Source: a virus. From it: DNA of 38,919 nt. The notes below the pieces were generated by a model. It was not told where the DNA came from. It worked only from the letters and a program-made list of their open reading frames with translations, and did not search any database. This document shows, in pieces, positions 22,513 through 30,221 of this stretch; position 1 is the first letter of the stretch; every line of letters begins with the position of its first letter. The DNA lies in IMG/VR virus record IMGVR_UViG_3300045733_000189, positions 1 through 38,919 of that record; one strand, 5' to 3'. The translations under genes were made by a program, and so were the position numbers.

Positions 22513-23864
22513 CTGCCAAGACCAACGGCGCGACGATCATCCGCCTCGAAGTGTCCGACTTCCAGGGCCTGCGGGCCGCGAAGCTGGAGCACCTCCCCGA
22601 GCGCGGCCTCGTGCGCATCACGGGCCCCAACGGCGCGGGCAAGACCACCATCCTCAAGGCCATCCAGGGCGCCCTCGGTGGCGCCGGCCTGGTCCACGAG
22701 CGGGCGATCCGCGACGGGGCAGAGGACGGGGCCACCATCGACCTGGAGTTGTCTAACGGGCTCCAGATTCGGCGTCGGCACACGACGGCCAACCCGAAGG
22801 GGCACCTCACCGTCTCCACGCCGGAAGGGGCCGCCTACTCCGCGAGCCAGTCCCGGTTGGACGACCTCCTGGGGCCCCTCTCGTTCGACCCGCAAGCCTT
22901 CTTCGGTCTAGGCGCCAAGCGCCAGCGGGAGATCCTCCTCTCCATCGGGAAGGACCCCGACCTGGTCGCCAAGTTGGACAAGCTGGCCGCCGACCGCGCC
23001 AGGCTCTACGCCACCCGCACCCCGTGGATCTCGAAGCAGCAGGATGCGCGGAAGGGCGTGAAGGCGAAGCCCGTCGGCGACCGGCCCGAGCCCGTGGACA
23101 CCTCCGCCGAGAGCGCGAAGCTCCGGGAGCTCCAGGCAGCGGACCGCGCCGTGCGGGACGCTCGGCGGATCGTGGTGGGCGAGCAGGCGAAAGGCGAGCG
23201 GGCCACCCGGGACAGCACCGCCCAGGAAGCCCGGGTCATCGCCCTGCGCGCCGAACTGAACGGCGCGGAGGCGGACCTGGGGGACATGCACAAGGATCTG
23301 CGCCGGCGCGAGGTGGCGCTGAAGGCCGCCCAGGCCGCCGTGGACGCCATGCCTGACCCGGCCGACGCCATCCAGGCGTGCATGGACCGGATCTCCCAGG
23401 CCGAGGGCGTCCAGCGCGCCCTGAAGCCCTGGGAGGCATGGGAGGCCGCGCAGGTCACGCTCAAGGACGCGACCGAGCGTGTGGCCGCGCTCACCGACGA
23501 GATGGGCGCCATGGAGGCCGAGGAACACGGCCTGATCGCGGCGGCCGGAATCCCGGTGCGTGGCGTCACCTTCGACGCCGACGGCTCGCCGCTGCTCAAC
23601 GGGCGGCCGATGGAACTGGCGTCCGGTGGGGAGCGGATCGAACTCGCCGTGGACGTGGCGCTCGCCGTGGACCCGGAGCTTCGGATCTGCCTGGTGGACG
23701 AGGCCAATGACCTCGACCTGGAGGCGCTCGACCGGCTGCACCAGCGGGCAGAGGAGCACGGCTTCCAGGTGTGGGTCTGCCGGATCGGCCTGGAGGGGCC
23801 CGGCGAGGTGTCGGTCCTGGCCGGCGAAGCACACTCCCGCGAGGCCGAGCCGGAGTTGTTCTGA
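22509..23864 (+). CDS. SbcC/RecF-like ABC-type ATPase
   Basis: A 451-residue SMC-type ATPase. Walker A is GPNGAGKT at 39-46, preceded by a strand RLEVSDFQGLRAA as in RecF/SbcC. A charged helical coiled coil spans about 155-345. The signature motif is SGGE near 372, and Walker B with catalytic glutamate is LRICLVDEAN at about 389-398. It is shorter than bacterial SbcC, with a coiled coil of about 190 residues. No SbcD-type nuclease sits beside it, although a metallophosphoesterase is at 17325-18392. It is probably a DNA-end processing or recombination factor. Confidence 0.85.
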   Translation: MTAKTNGATIIRLEVSDFQGLRAAKLEHLPERGLVRITGPNGAGKTTILKAIQGALGGAGLVHERAIRDGAEDGATIDLELSNGLQIRRRHTTANPKGHLTVSTPEGAAYSASQSRLDDLLGPLSFDPQAFFGLGAKRQREILLSIGKDPDLVAKLDKLAADRARLYATRTPWISKQQDARKGVKAKPVGDRPEPVDTSAESAKLRELQAADRAVRDARRIVVGEQAKGERATRDSTAQEARVIALRAELNGAEADLGDMHKDLRRREVALKAAQAAVDAMPDPADAIQACMDRISQAEGVQRALKPWEAWEAAQVTLKDATERVAALTDEMGAMEAEEHGLIAAAGIPVRGVTFDADGSPLLNGRPMELASGGERIELAVDVALAVDPELRICLVDEANDLDLEALDRLHQRAEEHGFQVWVCRIGLEGPGEVSVLAGEAHSREAEPELF

Positions 23865-23879
23865 TGTCCCGGCAACCCG

Positions 23880-24302
23880 ATGTCCGCCCACGTCAAAGGC
23901 ACCGGAGCCTTCGCCTACCGGACTCACCCGCCCGACCTGTTCACGCCGCGCGACCCGGAGCCCGATGTACGCGCCGGGGCCGACGTGCTCGACCGCATGG
24001 CCGAGGAGCGCCGCGAGTGGCTCGACAGGATGCGGCACGTCCTGGTCCAAGTCTACGGAGCGCGCGTGATGACCTGGGGCGAGGGCCACCCGATGACCTA
24101 CGTCTGCGCCGATGATGCGGACAGGCTGGCCAAGTGGCGCCCCGAACTGGCCCTTCCCGCCGGCGCGTCCCCGAACCTCATGGGCTCGGTGTTCCGCACG
24201 CCCGAGTGGGAGGCCATCGACCGGACGCACGTGAGCTCACAACCGGGCTCGCACGGAAACCTACTGACCCGATGGAGATACGTCGGCAAGGAGACTCCAT
24301 GA
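23880..24302 (+). CDS. Hypothetical 140-aa early protein
   Basis: Not recognised. Begins at the ATG at 23880, with only a weak ribosome site, 15 bases after the ATPase stop. The protein has an aromatic/acidic N-terminus, a helical centre (DRMAEERREWLDRMRHVLVQVYG) and a C-terminal half with short strands and SNLMGSVFRTPEWEAI-like turns. Its pattern of a helical motif followed by strands could be a winged DNA-binding fold. Co-translated with the next gene (ATGA). Confidence 0.68.
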   Translation: MSAHVKGTGAFAYRTHPPDLFTPRDPEPDVRAGADVLDRMAEERREWLDRMRHVLVQVYGARVMTWGEGHPMTYVCADDADRLAKWRPELALPAGASPNLMGSVFRTPEWEAIDRTHVSSQPGSHGNLLTRWRYVGKETP

Positions 24303-24601
24303 GCATGATAGCAGACGCCAAGGTCGAGTTCGCCGCCACCATCGACGGCGAGCTGGATGACTTGCGCGAGGCCACCGTGGAACTGGTCCGCCGCGTCCGT
24401 GAGGCAGCGCAGGACGCCCGCGGGCTCAACGACCTGGCCGCGAGTTTCAACGGCATCGCCTGCACGCTGGAGCACGCCGGGGTGCAGATCGAAGACACCC
24501 GCGCCGAGGCCCGGAAGTGGCTCGGCCAGGAGCGCGAGCCCATCCACGAATACGTCAGTCCCACCATCGTCGCGCAGGTGCGCGGGGAGTTGGTCGCATG
24601 A
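24299..24601 (+). CDS. Hypothetical 100-aa helical protein
   Basis: Not recognised. Good ribosome site (AAGGAG before the ATG at 24299). The product is an acidic helical protein (AATIDGELDDLREATVELVRRVREA) that may form a coiled coil. It overlaps the following 33-residue membrane protein (ATGA). Confidence 0.68.
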   Translation: MSMIADAKVEFAATIDGELDDLREATVELVRRVREAAQDARGLNDLAASFNGIACTLEHAGVQIEDTRAEARKWLGQEREPIHEYVSPTIVAQVRGELVA

Positions 24602-24699
24602 AGCGTTCCGGCGATGAACTAATGGTATCAGCCATCCAGCTCCTATTCGTGACGGTCCTCGTCCTCGCCTTCCTCGCCACCATGGAGATCATCCCATGA
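24598..24699 (+). CDS. 33-aa single-span membrane protein
   Basis: A short gene with the ATG in an ATGA overlap. The product MKRSGDELMVSAIQLLFVTV... has one membrane helix at about 11-28. Function unknown. It is too small for usual gene finders but both its ends are coupled to neighbours, supporting it. Confidence 0.6.
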   Translation: MKRSGDELMVSAIQLLFVTVLVLAFLATMEIIP

Positions 24700-24917
24700 G
24701 CCCCGGCTGGGTGGGCCTGATCGTGGGCCTGTTCCTGGGTGCGAACGGCGGGGTCATCGCCATGGGCATCCTGGCCGCCAACGCCCGGGCCGCCGCGTGT
24801 GAGAACGCCTATCTGCGCGGTCTGGAGAAGGGCCGCGCGCTCGCCCACGCCAACGTCATGCACGACATCATCGCCAGCGACACGGCGTCCACGGGTGCGG
24901 ATCGGAGGACGGCATGA
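24696..24917 (+). CDS. 73-aa protein with N-terminal membrane segment
   Basis: Function unknown. A hydrophobic glycine-rich helix at about 4-27 (GWVGLIVGLFLGANGGVIAM) is followed by a short helix and a polar tail. Two membrane proteins in a row in the early region, overlapping, could be a pair that acts on the host membrane. ATGA overlaps at both ends. Confidence 0.65.
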   Translation: MSPGWVGLIVGLFLGANGGVIAMGILAANARAAACENAYLRGLEKGRALAHANVMHDIIASDTASTGADRRTA

Positions 24918-25210
24918 GTCACACGCCGCCCCTGTTCACGCGCGACATGGCAGAGCGTGAAGCGAGCAACGTAAGGGCTATGGGCGAGCGCGCCTACCGT
25001 CCGTCGAACGGCACCGAGGGCGACATGTTCATGGAGCGTTGGTGCTTTCGCTGCACGAAGGACGACGCGGAGCACGAACGCTACTGTCCGATCATCGCAC
25101 GCTCCATGGCCCACGAGGTGGGAGAGGACGGCTATCCTGGCCAATGGATCATCGGAGACGATGGACAGCCGCGTTGCACGGCATTCGAGCGCGATTGGGG
25201 CCACCCATGA
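24914..25210 (+). CDS. 98-aa Cys-rich protein
   Basis: Not recognised by function. C44 and C47 (RWCFRCTKD), C58 (RYCPI) and C86 (PRCTAFE) could bind a metal. The pattern WCFRC-x-x-D ... CPI ... A-x-xF is common among small phage early proteins. It sits in an overlapping run of small genes. Confidence 0.68.
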   Translation: MSHTPPLFTRDMAEREASNVRAMGERAYRPSNGTEGDMFMERWCFRCTKDDAEHERYCPIIARSMAHEVGEDGYPGQWIIGDDGQPRCTAFERDWGHP

Positions 25211-25440
25211 ACGCCACCGAACAGGACAAGGTTGCCCACGCGCTCGGTGACGCGCTCAAGGGTGCCAATATGGTGGCGGCCCGGACGGTCTATTCCGGTG
25301 GCAAGCTGGATCGCAGCTACGAGCCTGGCCCGCACGAACTGCTGGCCATCCTCGTGGGCGCGGGCGTCCAGTTCTACCCCTGCCGGGGCATCGTCTCCGA
25401 TGCGTGCCAGCTCGCCCTCGTGCCGGATGATGTGGCATGA
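25207..25440 (+). CDS. Hypothetical 77-aa protein
   Basis: Not recognised. Helical start (MNATEQDKVAHALGDALKGAN) followed by a hydrophobic segment (ELLAILVGAGVQFYP) and a short tail with two cysteines. It overlaps both neighbours by 4 bases. Confidence 0.62.
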   Translation: MNATEQDKVAHALGDALKGANMVAARTVYSGGKLDRSYEPGPHELLAILVGAGVQFYPCRGIVSDACQLALVPDDVA

Positions 25441-25907
25441 CGCGGGCCGAGTGGGACGCGCTGACTGCGCGCGAGAAGGACGCGCTCGTGGGCCGCGCGC
25501 TCAGGTTTTCCCCGCGGATCGTACACATAGCCACTTGTGACGGGGGCGTGTCTGCCGCTGCCACCACAAGCCGAGACGGCCCATGGTTCTACGAGGGGGA
25601 TTTGCAGGGATGGTTGGCCGGGCAGCACGCCAGGGGACGGATGCTTGGCTACGCGATGGGGACGTGGGAGCGTTGGCCGCACTTCACGACTTCCTGGGAC
25701 GCCATGCGTGAGGTGGTGGAGCGGCTTCACGCGACCGTGTCCCCGAACGGCGACCACCACGTCGTTGAGATGGAGCTGAACGGCGTGGATGCCTGGGTGT
25801 GCGTGGACCGCATGGAGGACTGGCAGGCGCGCGTTACAGCCCCCACCGCCCCCGAGGCCGTCTGCATCGCCGCCCTGACCGCCCTCGGGCACATGGACGC
25901 AGCATGA
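25437..25907 (+). CDS. Phage ABA sandwich-like 156-aa protein
   Basis: The second half (YAMGTWERWPHFTTSWDAMREVVERL...) and the end (TAPTAPEAVCIAALTALG) match the phage ABA sandwich domain pattern: TSW-x-A helix, strands, then APEA-x-C-x-AAL. Such small proteins are widespread in phage early regions and have no firm function. A helical start MTRAEWDALTAREKDAL precedes it. Co-translated with neighbours. Confidence 0.65.
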   Translation: MTRAEWDALTAREKDALVGRALRFSPRIVHIATCDGGVSAAATTSRDGPWFYEGDLQGWLAGQHARGRMLGYAMGTWERWPHFTTSWDAMREVVERLHATVSPNGDHHVVEMELNGVDAWVCVDRMEDWQARVTAPTAPEAVCIAALTALGHMDAA

Positions 25908-26350
25908 CCCCCGTCACCTGGCAACCCGAGGTGTGCCCGACGTGCGGCAACATCCTCCCCGGCCTGGGCACCTTCTGCCACATGTGCCACGCCTACACGG
26001 AAGACATGGGCGCGACCACGGACGTGAGCCCGGCGGCACGGGAGCGGATCCCCGACGACCGCACGGAGGCGCAGGTCCAGCTCGCCATCCGGCGCGCGGC
26101 GGAACTCCTGGGATATGAGGCGTTCGACCTGAGCCAAGGACGGCCCACCCGCCAGCCCGCAGGTATCCCGGATCTCTACGTGAGAGGCCACGGGCGCCGC
26201 GTGTGGATTGAGGTGAAGCGCCCCCACGGTGGCAAGCTGTCAGAGGCGCAGCACCAATTCATCACGGGCGAGCTGGGCAACGGTGGCGACGCCTTCGTGG
26301 CCCGCTCCGAGGACGACTTTCTGTTGTGGCACACCCGGGAGGGAGCATGA
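25904..26350 (+). CDS. VRR-NUC nuclease with N-terminal zinc ribbon
   Basis: A 148-residue protein with two parts. Residues 11-28 are a zinc ribbon (C11, C14, C25, C28). Residues 55-130 are a VRR-NUC (PD-(D/E)XK) nuclease: E55, D90 (GIPDLYV), E103 and K105 (WIEVKRP), Q116 (LSEAQHQF). VRR-NUC proteins usually cut branched or hairpin DNA as Holliday-junction-type nucleases. It lies between small unknown genes and an HTH gene. It could help resolve recombination intermediates made by RecE/RecT; this is inference. Confidence 0.86.
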   Translation: MTPVTWQPEVCPTCGNILPGLGTFCHMCHAYTEDMGATTDVSPAARERIPDDRTEAQVQLAIRRAAELLGYEAFDLSQGRPTRQPAGIPDLYVRGHGRRVWIEVKRPHGGKLSEAQHQFITGELGNGGDAFVARSEDDFLLWHTREGA

Positions 26351-26742
26351 ACCTCGACACTCGCACGTCCGCCATCGAACGCGCTGCCCAAGCATGGGCC
26401 ACCTACTACCTATGGGCGCAGGACCAGCCGTGCGTCCAGGGCACGAAGAACCGCACCTATACCGGCCCCGTCGCCGACAGCATCCTCGCCCGCGTGGGCA
26501 TCAGCTTCACCGCGGATCCCTACGCCTACCGCGCGGCCACCGACGAAGTGATCCGCCGTGGCTACGAATTGGCCGGCGGGAAGCACGACCGCCGGGGCTC
26601 GGTCGTCGGTCGCGACATGGAAGGACTCCGCAAGCGGGCCGATGCCCTTCGCAGGCTCGGCGGGACGTACATCCAAATCGCTGCGGATCTGGGCGTGTCC
26701 ACCACGTCCGTGTACCGGATGCTCAAGAGGTCGGCGGCATGA
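26347..26742 (+). CDS. 131-aa protein with C-terminal helix-turn-helix
   Basis: The C-terminus (YIQIAADLGVSTTSVYRMLKR, about 108-128) is a clear resolvase/sigma-type helix-turn-helix. The first 100 residues are helical and unassigned. A regulator or replication factor is possible. It directly precedes the radical-SAM-like gene with an ATGA overlap, so it may regulate or act with it. Confidence 0.7.
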   Translation: MNLDTRTSAIERAAQAWATYYLWAQDQPCVQGTKNRTYTGPVADSILARVGISFTADPYAYRAATDEVIRRGYELAGGKHDRRGSVVGRDMEGLRKRADALRRLGGTYIQIAADLGVSTTSVYRMLKRSAA

Positions 26743-27572
26743 CGCGCATGTACGCCGACACCCTCACGGCAGAGGTTAACCGGAAGGGAGTGCTGGACAT
26801 CGACACCGTCAAGGGCTGTTCGGCGGGGATGGCCGCGCACCCGAACGGTGGCTGTTATGGCGCCTGCTACGCCTGTAGTATCGCCCGGTTCAGGGGCATC
26901 GACTTCTCGCAGGCCGTGGTAAGGCGGGTTCGTGGAAGCTTGGAGTGGGACCATCTTGAGCGTGCGGTTAGGTCTGCGCCGTTCGGGTTCTTCCGCGTCG
27001 GCACGATGGGCGACCCGTGCCACGCCTGGGCGCATACCGTGAGCATCGTTGAGGCACTGGCACCCTTCGCGGTTCCTGTGATCGTCACGAAGCATTGGCG
27101 CACCCTGGACGATGGGGACGTGTGCAGGCTGGTGGAGTGCGGGGCGGTCCTGAATACGTCCATCTCCGCACTAGACACGGTGGCCGAGTTGGCGCACCGG
27201 AGGCGGCAGATTGCTCGGTATGCGGCGTTCGGTGGCGTGAGCGTCGCGCGCATCGTGTCGTGCGAGTTCAATACCGCCGTCCCCGAGGGTGCCCGGCTTG
27301 CGGCTGTACAGTCCAGGCTATTTGCGGACGGGGAGGATGTCATAGACAACCCCCTGCGCGTGCCCAGCACGCATGAGCTTGTGCGTAGCGGCTTGGTCGT
27401 GGTCCGCCGGGTGCGCGACCTGGCCACGGTGCGCTCCATGTCGCTGGCCCGGCCCGCCACATACGTGGGCCACTGTAACGCTTGTCCAGACAGGTGCGGT
27501 CTCTTGTGGTGCGGCCGAGAACACCCGAAACCCAAAGCACCCCAGACATCACTATTCGAGGAGCCCTGCTAG
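26739..27572 (+). CDS. Radical-SAM-like protein with C-terminal clamp-type peptide
   Basis: A 277-residue protein with the radical-SAM cluster motif C39-x3-C43-x2-C46 (GGCYGACYAC). Barrel-like strands follow: FFRVGTMGDPC (84-94), VPVIVTKHW (112-120), LNTSISALD (138-146) and a late VARIVSCEF. A second cysteine cluster, C246-x2-C249-x3-C253-x4-C258, could bind an auxiliary Fe-S cluster or zinc. The end QTSLFEEP (269-276) matches the QxSLF beta-clamp-binding peptide. The family resembles small radical-SAM proteins of the DUF5131/photolyase-like set; no function is proven. The next gene is a DNA methyltransferase fusion 2 bases away, so DNA modification is the leading inference. Confidence 0.72.
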   Translation: MTRMYADTLTAEVNRKGVLDIDTVKGCSAGMAAHPNGGCYGACYACSIARFRGIDFSQAVVRRVRGSLEWDHLERAVRSAPFGFFRVGTMGDPCHAWAHTVSIVEALAPFAVPVIVTKHWRTLDDGDVCRLVECGAVLNTSISALDTVAELAHRRRQIARYAAFGGVSVARIVSCEFNTAVPEGARLAAVQSRLFADGEDVIDNPLRVPSTHELVRSGLVVVRRVRDLATVRSMSLARPATYVGHCNACPDRCGLLWCGREHPKPKAPQTSLFEEPC

Positions 27573-27574
27573 CA

Positions 27575-28987
27575 ATGCCACGAGTCACCGACGCGCCATC
27601 GTTGTTCGCTCAGTCCACGCCGGAGCCGGAGTGGGCCGTTGTCCCAAGGATCATCGGGTCGGGTTATGAAAAAGACATCGCCCGGCTGGCCATTGAGGAT
27701 GGGATCGCGCAGCGCGCGGCGCGCAAGAACATGCAGGTCCACTCCGCCGTAGTGCTCAAGCTCGACGGCGAGTTCGCGGGGTTCATGACCTTTCAGGACA
27801 ACCACGAGGTGCGCGAGTTCTGCCTACTCCAGTCGGTTATCAAGCCCGCGCTCTACACCCCGGCCCTATACCGTGAACTGGTGAAGAGGGTGATAGCGGA
27901 GAACCACGCCAGCTATCCCGCCATCATCACGACCGACCCCAAGAGCAAGTTCGAGACGCCCGCATTGTTTGAGGCCCTGGGCTTTCAGGCCTACCTCAAG
28001 ATGTCCGGGTTCCACTACATGGTGCGCGGCGACCTGGCCGACGTGCGGATGAAGCTCCTGGCCCACGTCACCATGACGAACGTGTGGGTCACGACGAAGG
28101 GCGACTGGCTCCGGCTCAAGCGTGAGTGGAACGAGCGCATCAACGCGGCCGGCGAACGGGCCGGTGTGCAAGATCCGATCTACGCGACTCGTGGCGGGTG
28201 CTGGCAGGGTGAGAACGGGTACTCGAACGTCGTGAACACGAAGCGCCACGTTGACGAGGATGGCGAGGTCGTGGCCACGACGAAGGCGCACAACGGCAAC
28301 GCCTCGGTTCTGGATCCGGTCGCCTGTGAGGTCGTGGCGCGGTTCTTCATGCCCGCGTCCGGGGGCGCGATCTACAACCCGTTCGGCGGTGGCGTGCAGA
28401 TGGGCTACGTGGCGGGCGCGTCCGGGTACGGGTACCTCGCCAGCGAAATCAGGCAGAATCAGGTTGACGCCAACAACCTCATCTGCGCCGAGTTCGCGCC
28501 CGGCGTCCAATGGGTTCAGGCCGACAGCTCCACGTATGATCCCGGCCGCGACTTCGACATGGTGTTCACCTGCCCGCCCTACTACAGGGTGGAGAAGTAC
28601 CTCGACTACGACGGCTCTCCACCTTCCGGTGAGATCAACAGCATGGCCACCTACGAGGACTTCAGGGCGGCCCTGTTCTCGGGGTACCGGGTGGCGATTT
28701 CGCGCCTGAAGCCCAACAGGTTTTTCGCCATCATGGTCGGGGACAGTCGGGACAAGGACGGCGCGTACTACTGCGCGGAGGCAGAGACCGAGCTGTTCCT
28801 GCGCGACCAGGGCCTCAAGGTCTACAACCGGATCGTGTACCTCGAATCCGAGTTCACCCGCCTGGCCCACGCCAAGACCACGCTGAACACCCGCAAGTTC
28901 CCCAAGCGCGAACAGAAGATCATCGTCGCATACAAGGGGGACACCAAGGCAATCGGGCGTGACTTCGGGCACCTCGGAAGGCTGTAG
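27575..28987 (+). CDS. GNAT-like domain fused to a DNA methyltransferase
   Basis: A 470-residue fusion. Residues about 20-155 look like a GNAT/Mom-type acyltransferase fold: HSAVVLKLDGEFAGFMTFQDN, then CLLQSVIKPALYTPALYRELV, and ALFEALGFQAYLKMSGF near the end. Residues 245-460 are a class I amino-methyltransferase: YNPFGGGVQMGYVA at 267-280 is motif I-like, and FTCPPYY at 331-337 is the catalytic motif IV. The MTase core alone would act on adenine N6 or cytosine N4. The start is the ATG at 27575 behind GAGGAG (27558-27563, spacing long). It follows the radical-SAM gene by 2 bases, suggesting one pathway. N-terminal homology to Mom is structural guesswork. Confidence 0.78.
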   Translation: MPRVTDAPSLFAQSTPEPEWAVVPRIIGSGYEKDIARLAIEDGIAQRAARKNMQVHSAVVLKLDGEFAGFMTFQDNHEVREFCLLQSVIKPALYTPALYRELVKRVIAENHASYPAIITTDPKSKFETPALFEALGFQAYLKMSGFHYMVRGDLADVRMKLLAHVTMTNVWVTTKGDWLRLKREWNERINAAGERAGVQDPIYATRGGCWQGENGYSNVVNTKRHVDEDGEVVATTKAHNGNASVLDPVACEVVARFFMPASGGAIYNPFGGGVQMGYVAGASGYGYLASEIRQNQVDANNLICAEFAPGVQWVQADSSTYDPGRDFDMVFTCPPYYRVEKYLDYDGSPPSGEINSMATYEDFRAALFSGYRVAISRLKPNRFFAIMVGDSRDKDGAYYCAEAETELFLRDQGLKVYNRIVYLESEFTRLAHAKTTLNTRKFPKREQKIIVAYKGDTKAIGRDFGHLGRL

Positions 28988-28990
28988 CGC

Positions 28991-29179
28991 ATGACCCACG
29001 CCGAACTGGTCCGAGAGCGGAAGATGTCCGAGAAGCGCCGGAAGAAGCGCGAAGCCGCCGAGGGGAAGCACACGCACCCGCCCGTCGGAAACACGGGCGC
29101 CACCGGACGGAGGATCCCACGGTGGGACGACTTCGTGCCGCCGGACGACCTGAACACGTCGAAGAGGAGGGTGAGGTGA
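28991..29179 (+). CDS. Hypothetical 62-aa basic protein
   Basis: Not recognised. Starts three bases after the methyltransferase stop. Strongly basic, helical start (MTHAELVRERKMSEKRRKKRE) and a flexible second half with PRWDDFVPPDD. May bind nucleic acid. It overlaps the next gene by GTGA. Confidence 0.6.
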   Translation: MTHAELVRERKMSEKRRKKREAAEGKHTHPPVGNTGATGRRIPRWDDFVPPDDLNTSKRRVR

Positions 29180-29310
29180 GCACGTCGAGCGAACGGAATC
29201 AGGGGCATTACGCCCACCTCCTGCCCACAGACATAGACCGCACGATGAACCGGCTGTTTTCGCCGGCTCTGTACCGCGAATTGCCCACGGAATCCAAAGA
29301 AAGGGAATAA
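29176..29310 (+). CDS. Hypothetical 44-aa protein
   Basis: Not recognised. Starts at a GTG in a GTGA overlap. Product MSTSSERNQGHYAHLLPTDI... with a helical end (MNRLFSPALYRELPTE). The DNA here is less GC-rich than its surroundings. The stop is 1 base before the ATG of the next gene. Confidence 0.5.
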   Translation: MSTSSERNQGHYAHLLPTDIDRTMNRLFSPALYRELPTESKERE

Positions 29311-29311
29311 A

Positions 29312-29695
29312 ATGGCTCAACCCCGCAGCGCGCAAGGAACACAAGTGTTTCCGAAGCGCGTATCACAGAACGCGCAAGAAACCGCAGAAAACAAGGACGA
29401 TGTGCCCACACCCGTGGGTGCGCATGATGGCGCTGACGGACGCTCAAGGGCTAAAACCGAGGGGGGAGTGTCCTGCGAATTGGCCATCTCCCGTTACAGC
29501 CGAGAGGACTTCGCCCACCAGGTCCGCCGGCTGTCGCTTTTCGCCGACGAGGCCGACGAAGCCGGGTCGGAGATCGTGGACGTGAACGTCCAAGTCCTGC
29601 GCGCCACGGCCGCGATGTTGAGCGAGGCCGCCGCCCGCACGCCGACTCACGCCGAGCTGGTGGCGATGATCAAGGACCAAGGGAGGGACAGATGA
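29312..29695 (+). CDS. Hypothetical 127-aa protein with low-complexity N-terminus
   Basis: Not recognised. The ATG at 29312 follows AAAGGGA. The first 60 residues are polar and unlike a folded domain (many Ala, Gln, Asp, Lys). Residues 65-117 (ISRYSREDFAHQVRRLSLFADEADEAG) look helical and ordered. It contains RLSLF, close to the beta-clamp-type peptide QLSLF, but lacks the glutamine. The codon use of its first half differs from neighbours (more A). Overlaps the next gene by ATGA. Confidence 0.62.
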   Translation: MAQPRSAQGTQVFPKRVSQNAQETAENKDDVPTPVGAHDGADGRSRAKTEGGVSCELAISRYSREDFAHQVRRLSLFADEADEAGSEIVDVNVQVLRATAAMLSEAAARTPTHAELVAMIKDQGRDR

Positions 29696-29928
29696 ACGTC
29701 GTGGAGCAGGCCGTGGAGGCGCTGGAGATTGATCCGAAGCGCAGGCTGGCGTGGGTCGTGGTGTGGGTGTGGGATGACGGCGTGGTGTGGCCGCTGCACT
29801 ACAGCCTGAGAACGATGCGCCGAGACAGCATCGCCGCGTTTGAGGGCCGCAACCACCAGGATTACCGAAAGCTACGGAGGCAAGGCAAGGCCAAGGCGAT
29901 CAGGGTGTCGCTGGAGCCCCGTCCATGA
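29692..29928 (+). CDS. Hypothetical 78-aa protein
   Basis: Not recognised. Basic, tryptophan-rich small protein (LAWVVVWVWDDGVVWPLHYSL) with a C-terminal cationic helix (YRKLRRQGKAKAIRVSL). Begins in an ATGA overlap behind GGGAGGGA. Could be a nucleic-acid-binding protein; function unknown. Confidence 0.65.
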   Translation: MNVVEQAVEALEIDPKRRLAWVVVWVWDDGVVWPLHYSLRTMRRDSIAAFEGRNHQDYRKLRRQGKAKAIRVSLEPRP

Positions 29929-30221
29929 CCACCACCGCAGAGTACCGGGAGATGGCCGACGTTTGTGACTCCAAGGCTCAGGACTTCGAGCTGTCACACT
30001 CTCCGTGGTGGGCGGAACGTGAGCGCGCTACCGCCGCCGCCCTCCGCAGCGCCGCCGAGGTTGCGGAGAGGGCGCAGGAGATGAGGGAGGCGCTGGCCGA
30101 GGCGGTGGGGGCGCTGAAGGAGTGCGCATACGCCAATTCTATGACGGAGGCTGACCACGGGAGGCTGTGCCGCAGGGCTGCCCGTGCCACCCTGGACCGC
30201 ATAGGGGAGGGCAAGCCATGA
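29925..30221 (+). CDS. Hypothetical 98-aa helical protein
   Basis: Not recognised. Alanine-rich helical protein (AALRSAAEVAERAQEMREAL) of the kind often found in phage early operons. Probable coiled coil over about 30-70. ATGA overlaps both neighbours. Confidence 0.65.
   Translation: MTTTAEYREMADVCDSKAQDFELSHSPWWAERERATAAALRSAAEVAERAQEMREALAEAVGALKECAYANSMTEADHGRLCRRAARATLDRIGEGKP

Noticed and set aside
29280-29311. Promoter before the 127-residue gene
   Set aside because: TTGCCC and a TAAAAT/GAATAA-type box occur but spacing is off (18-21 bases) and the match weak; the A-rich run is better explained as ribosome-binding and start region.
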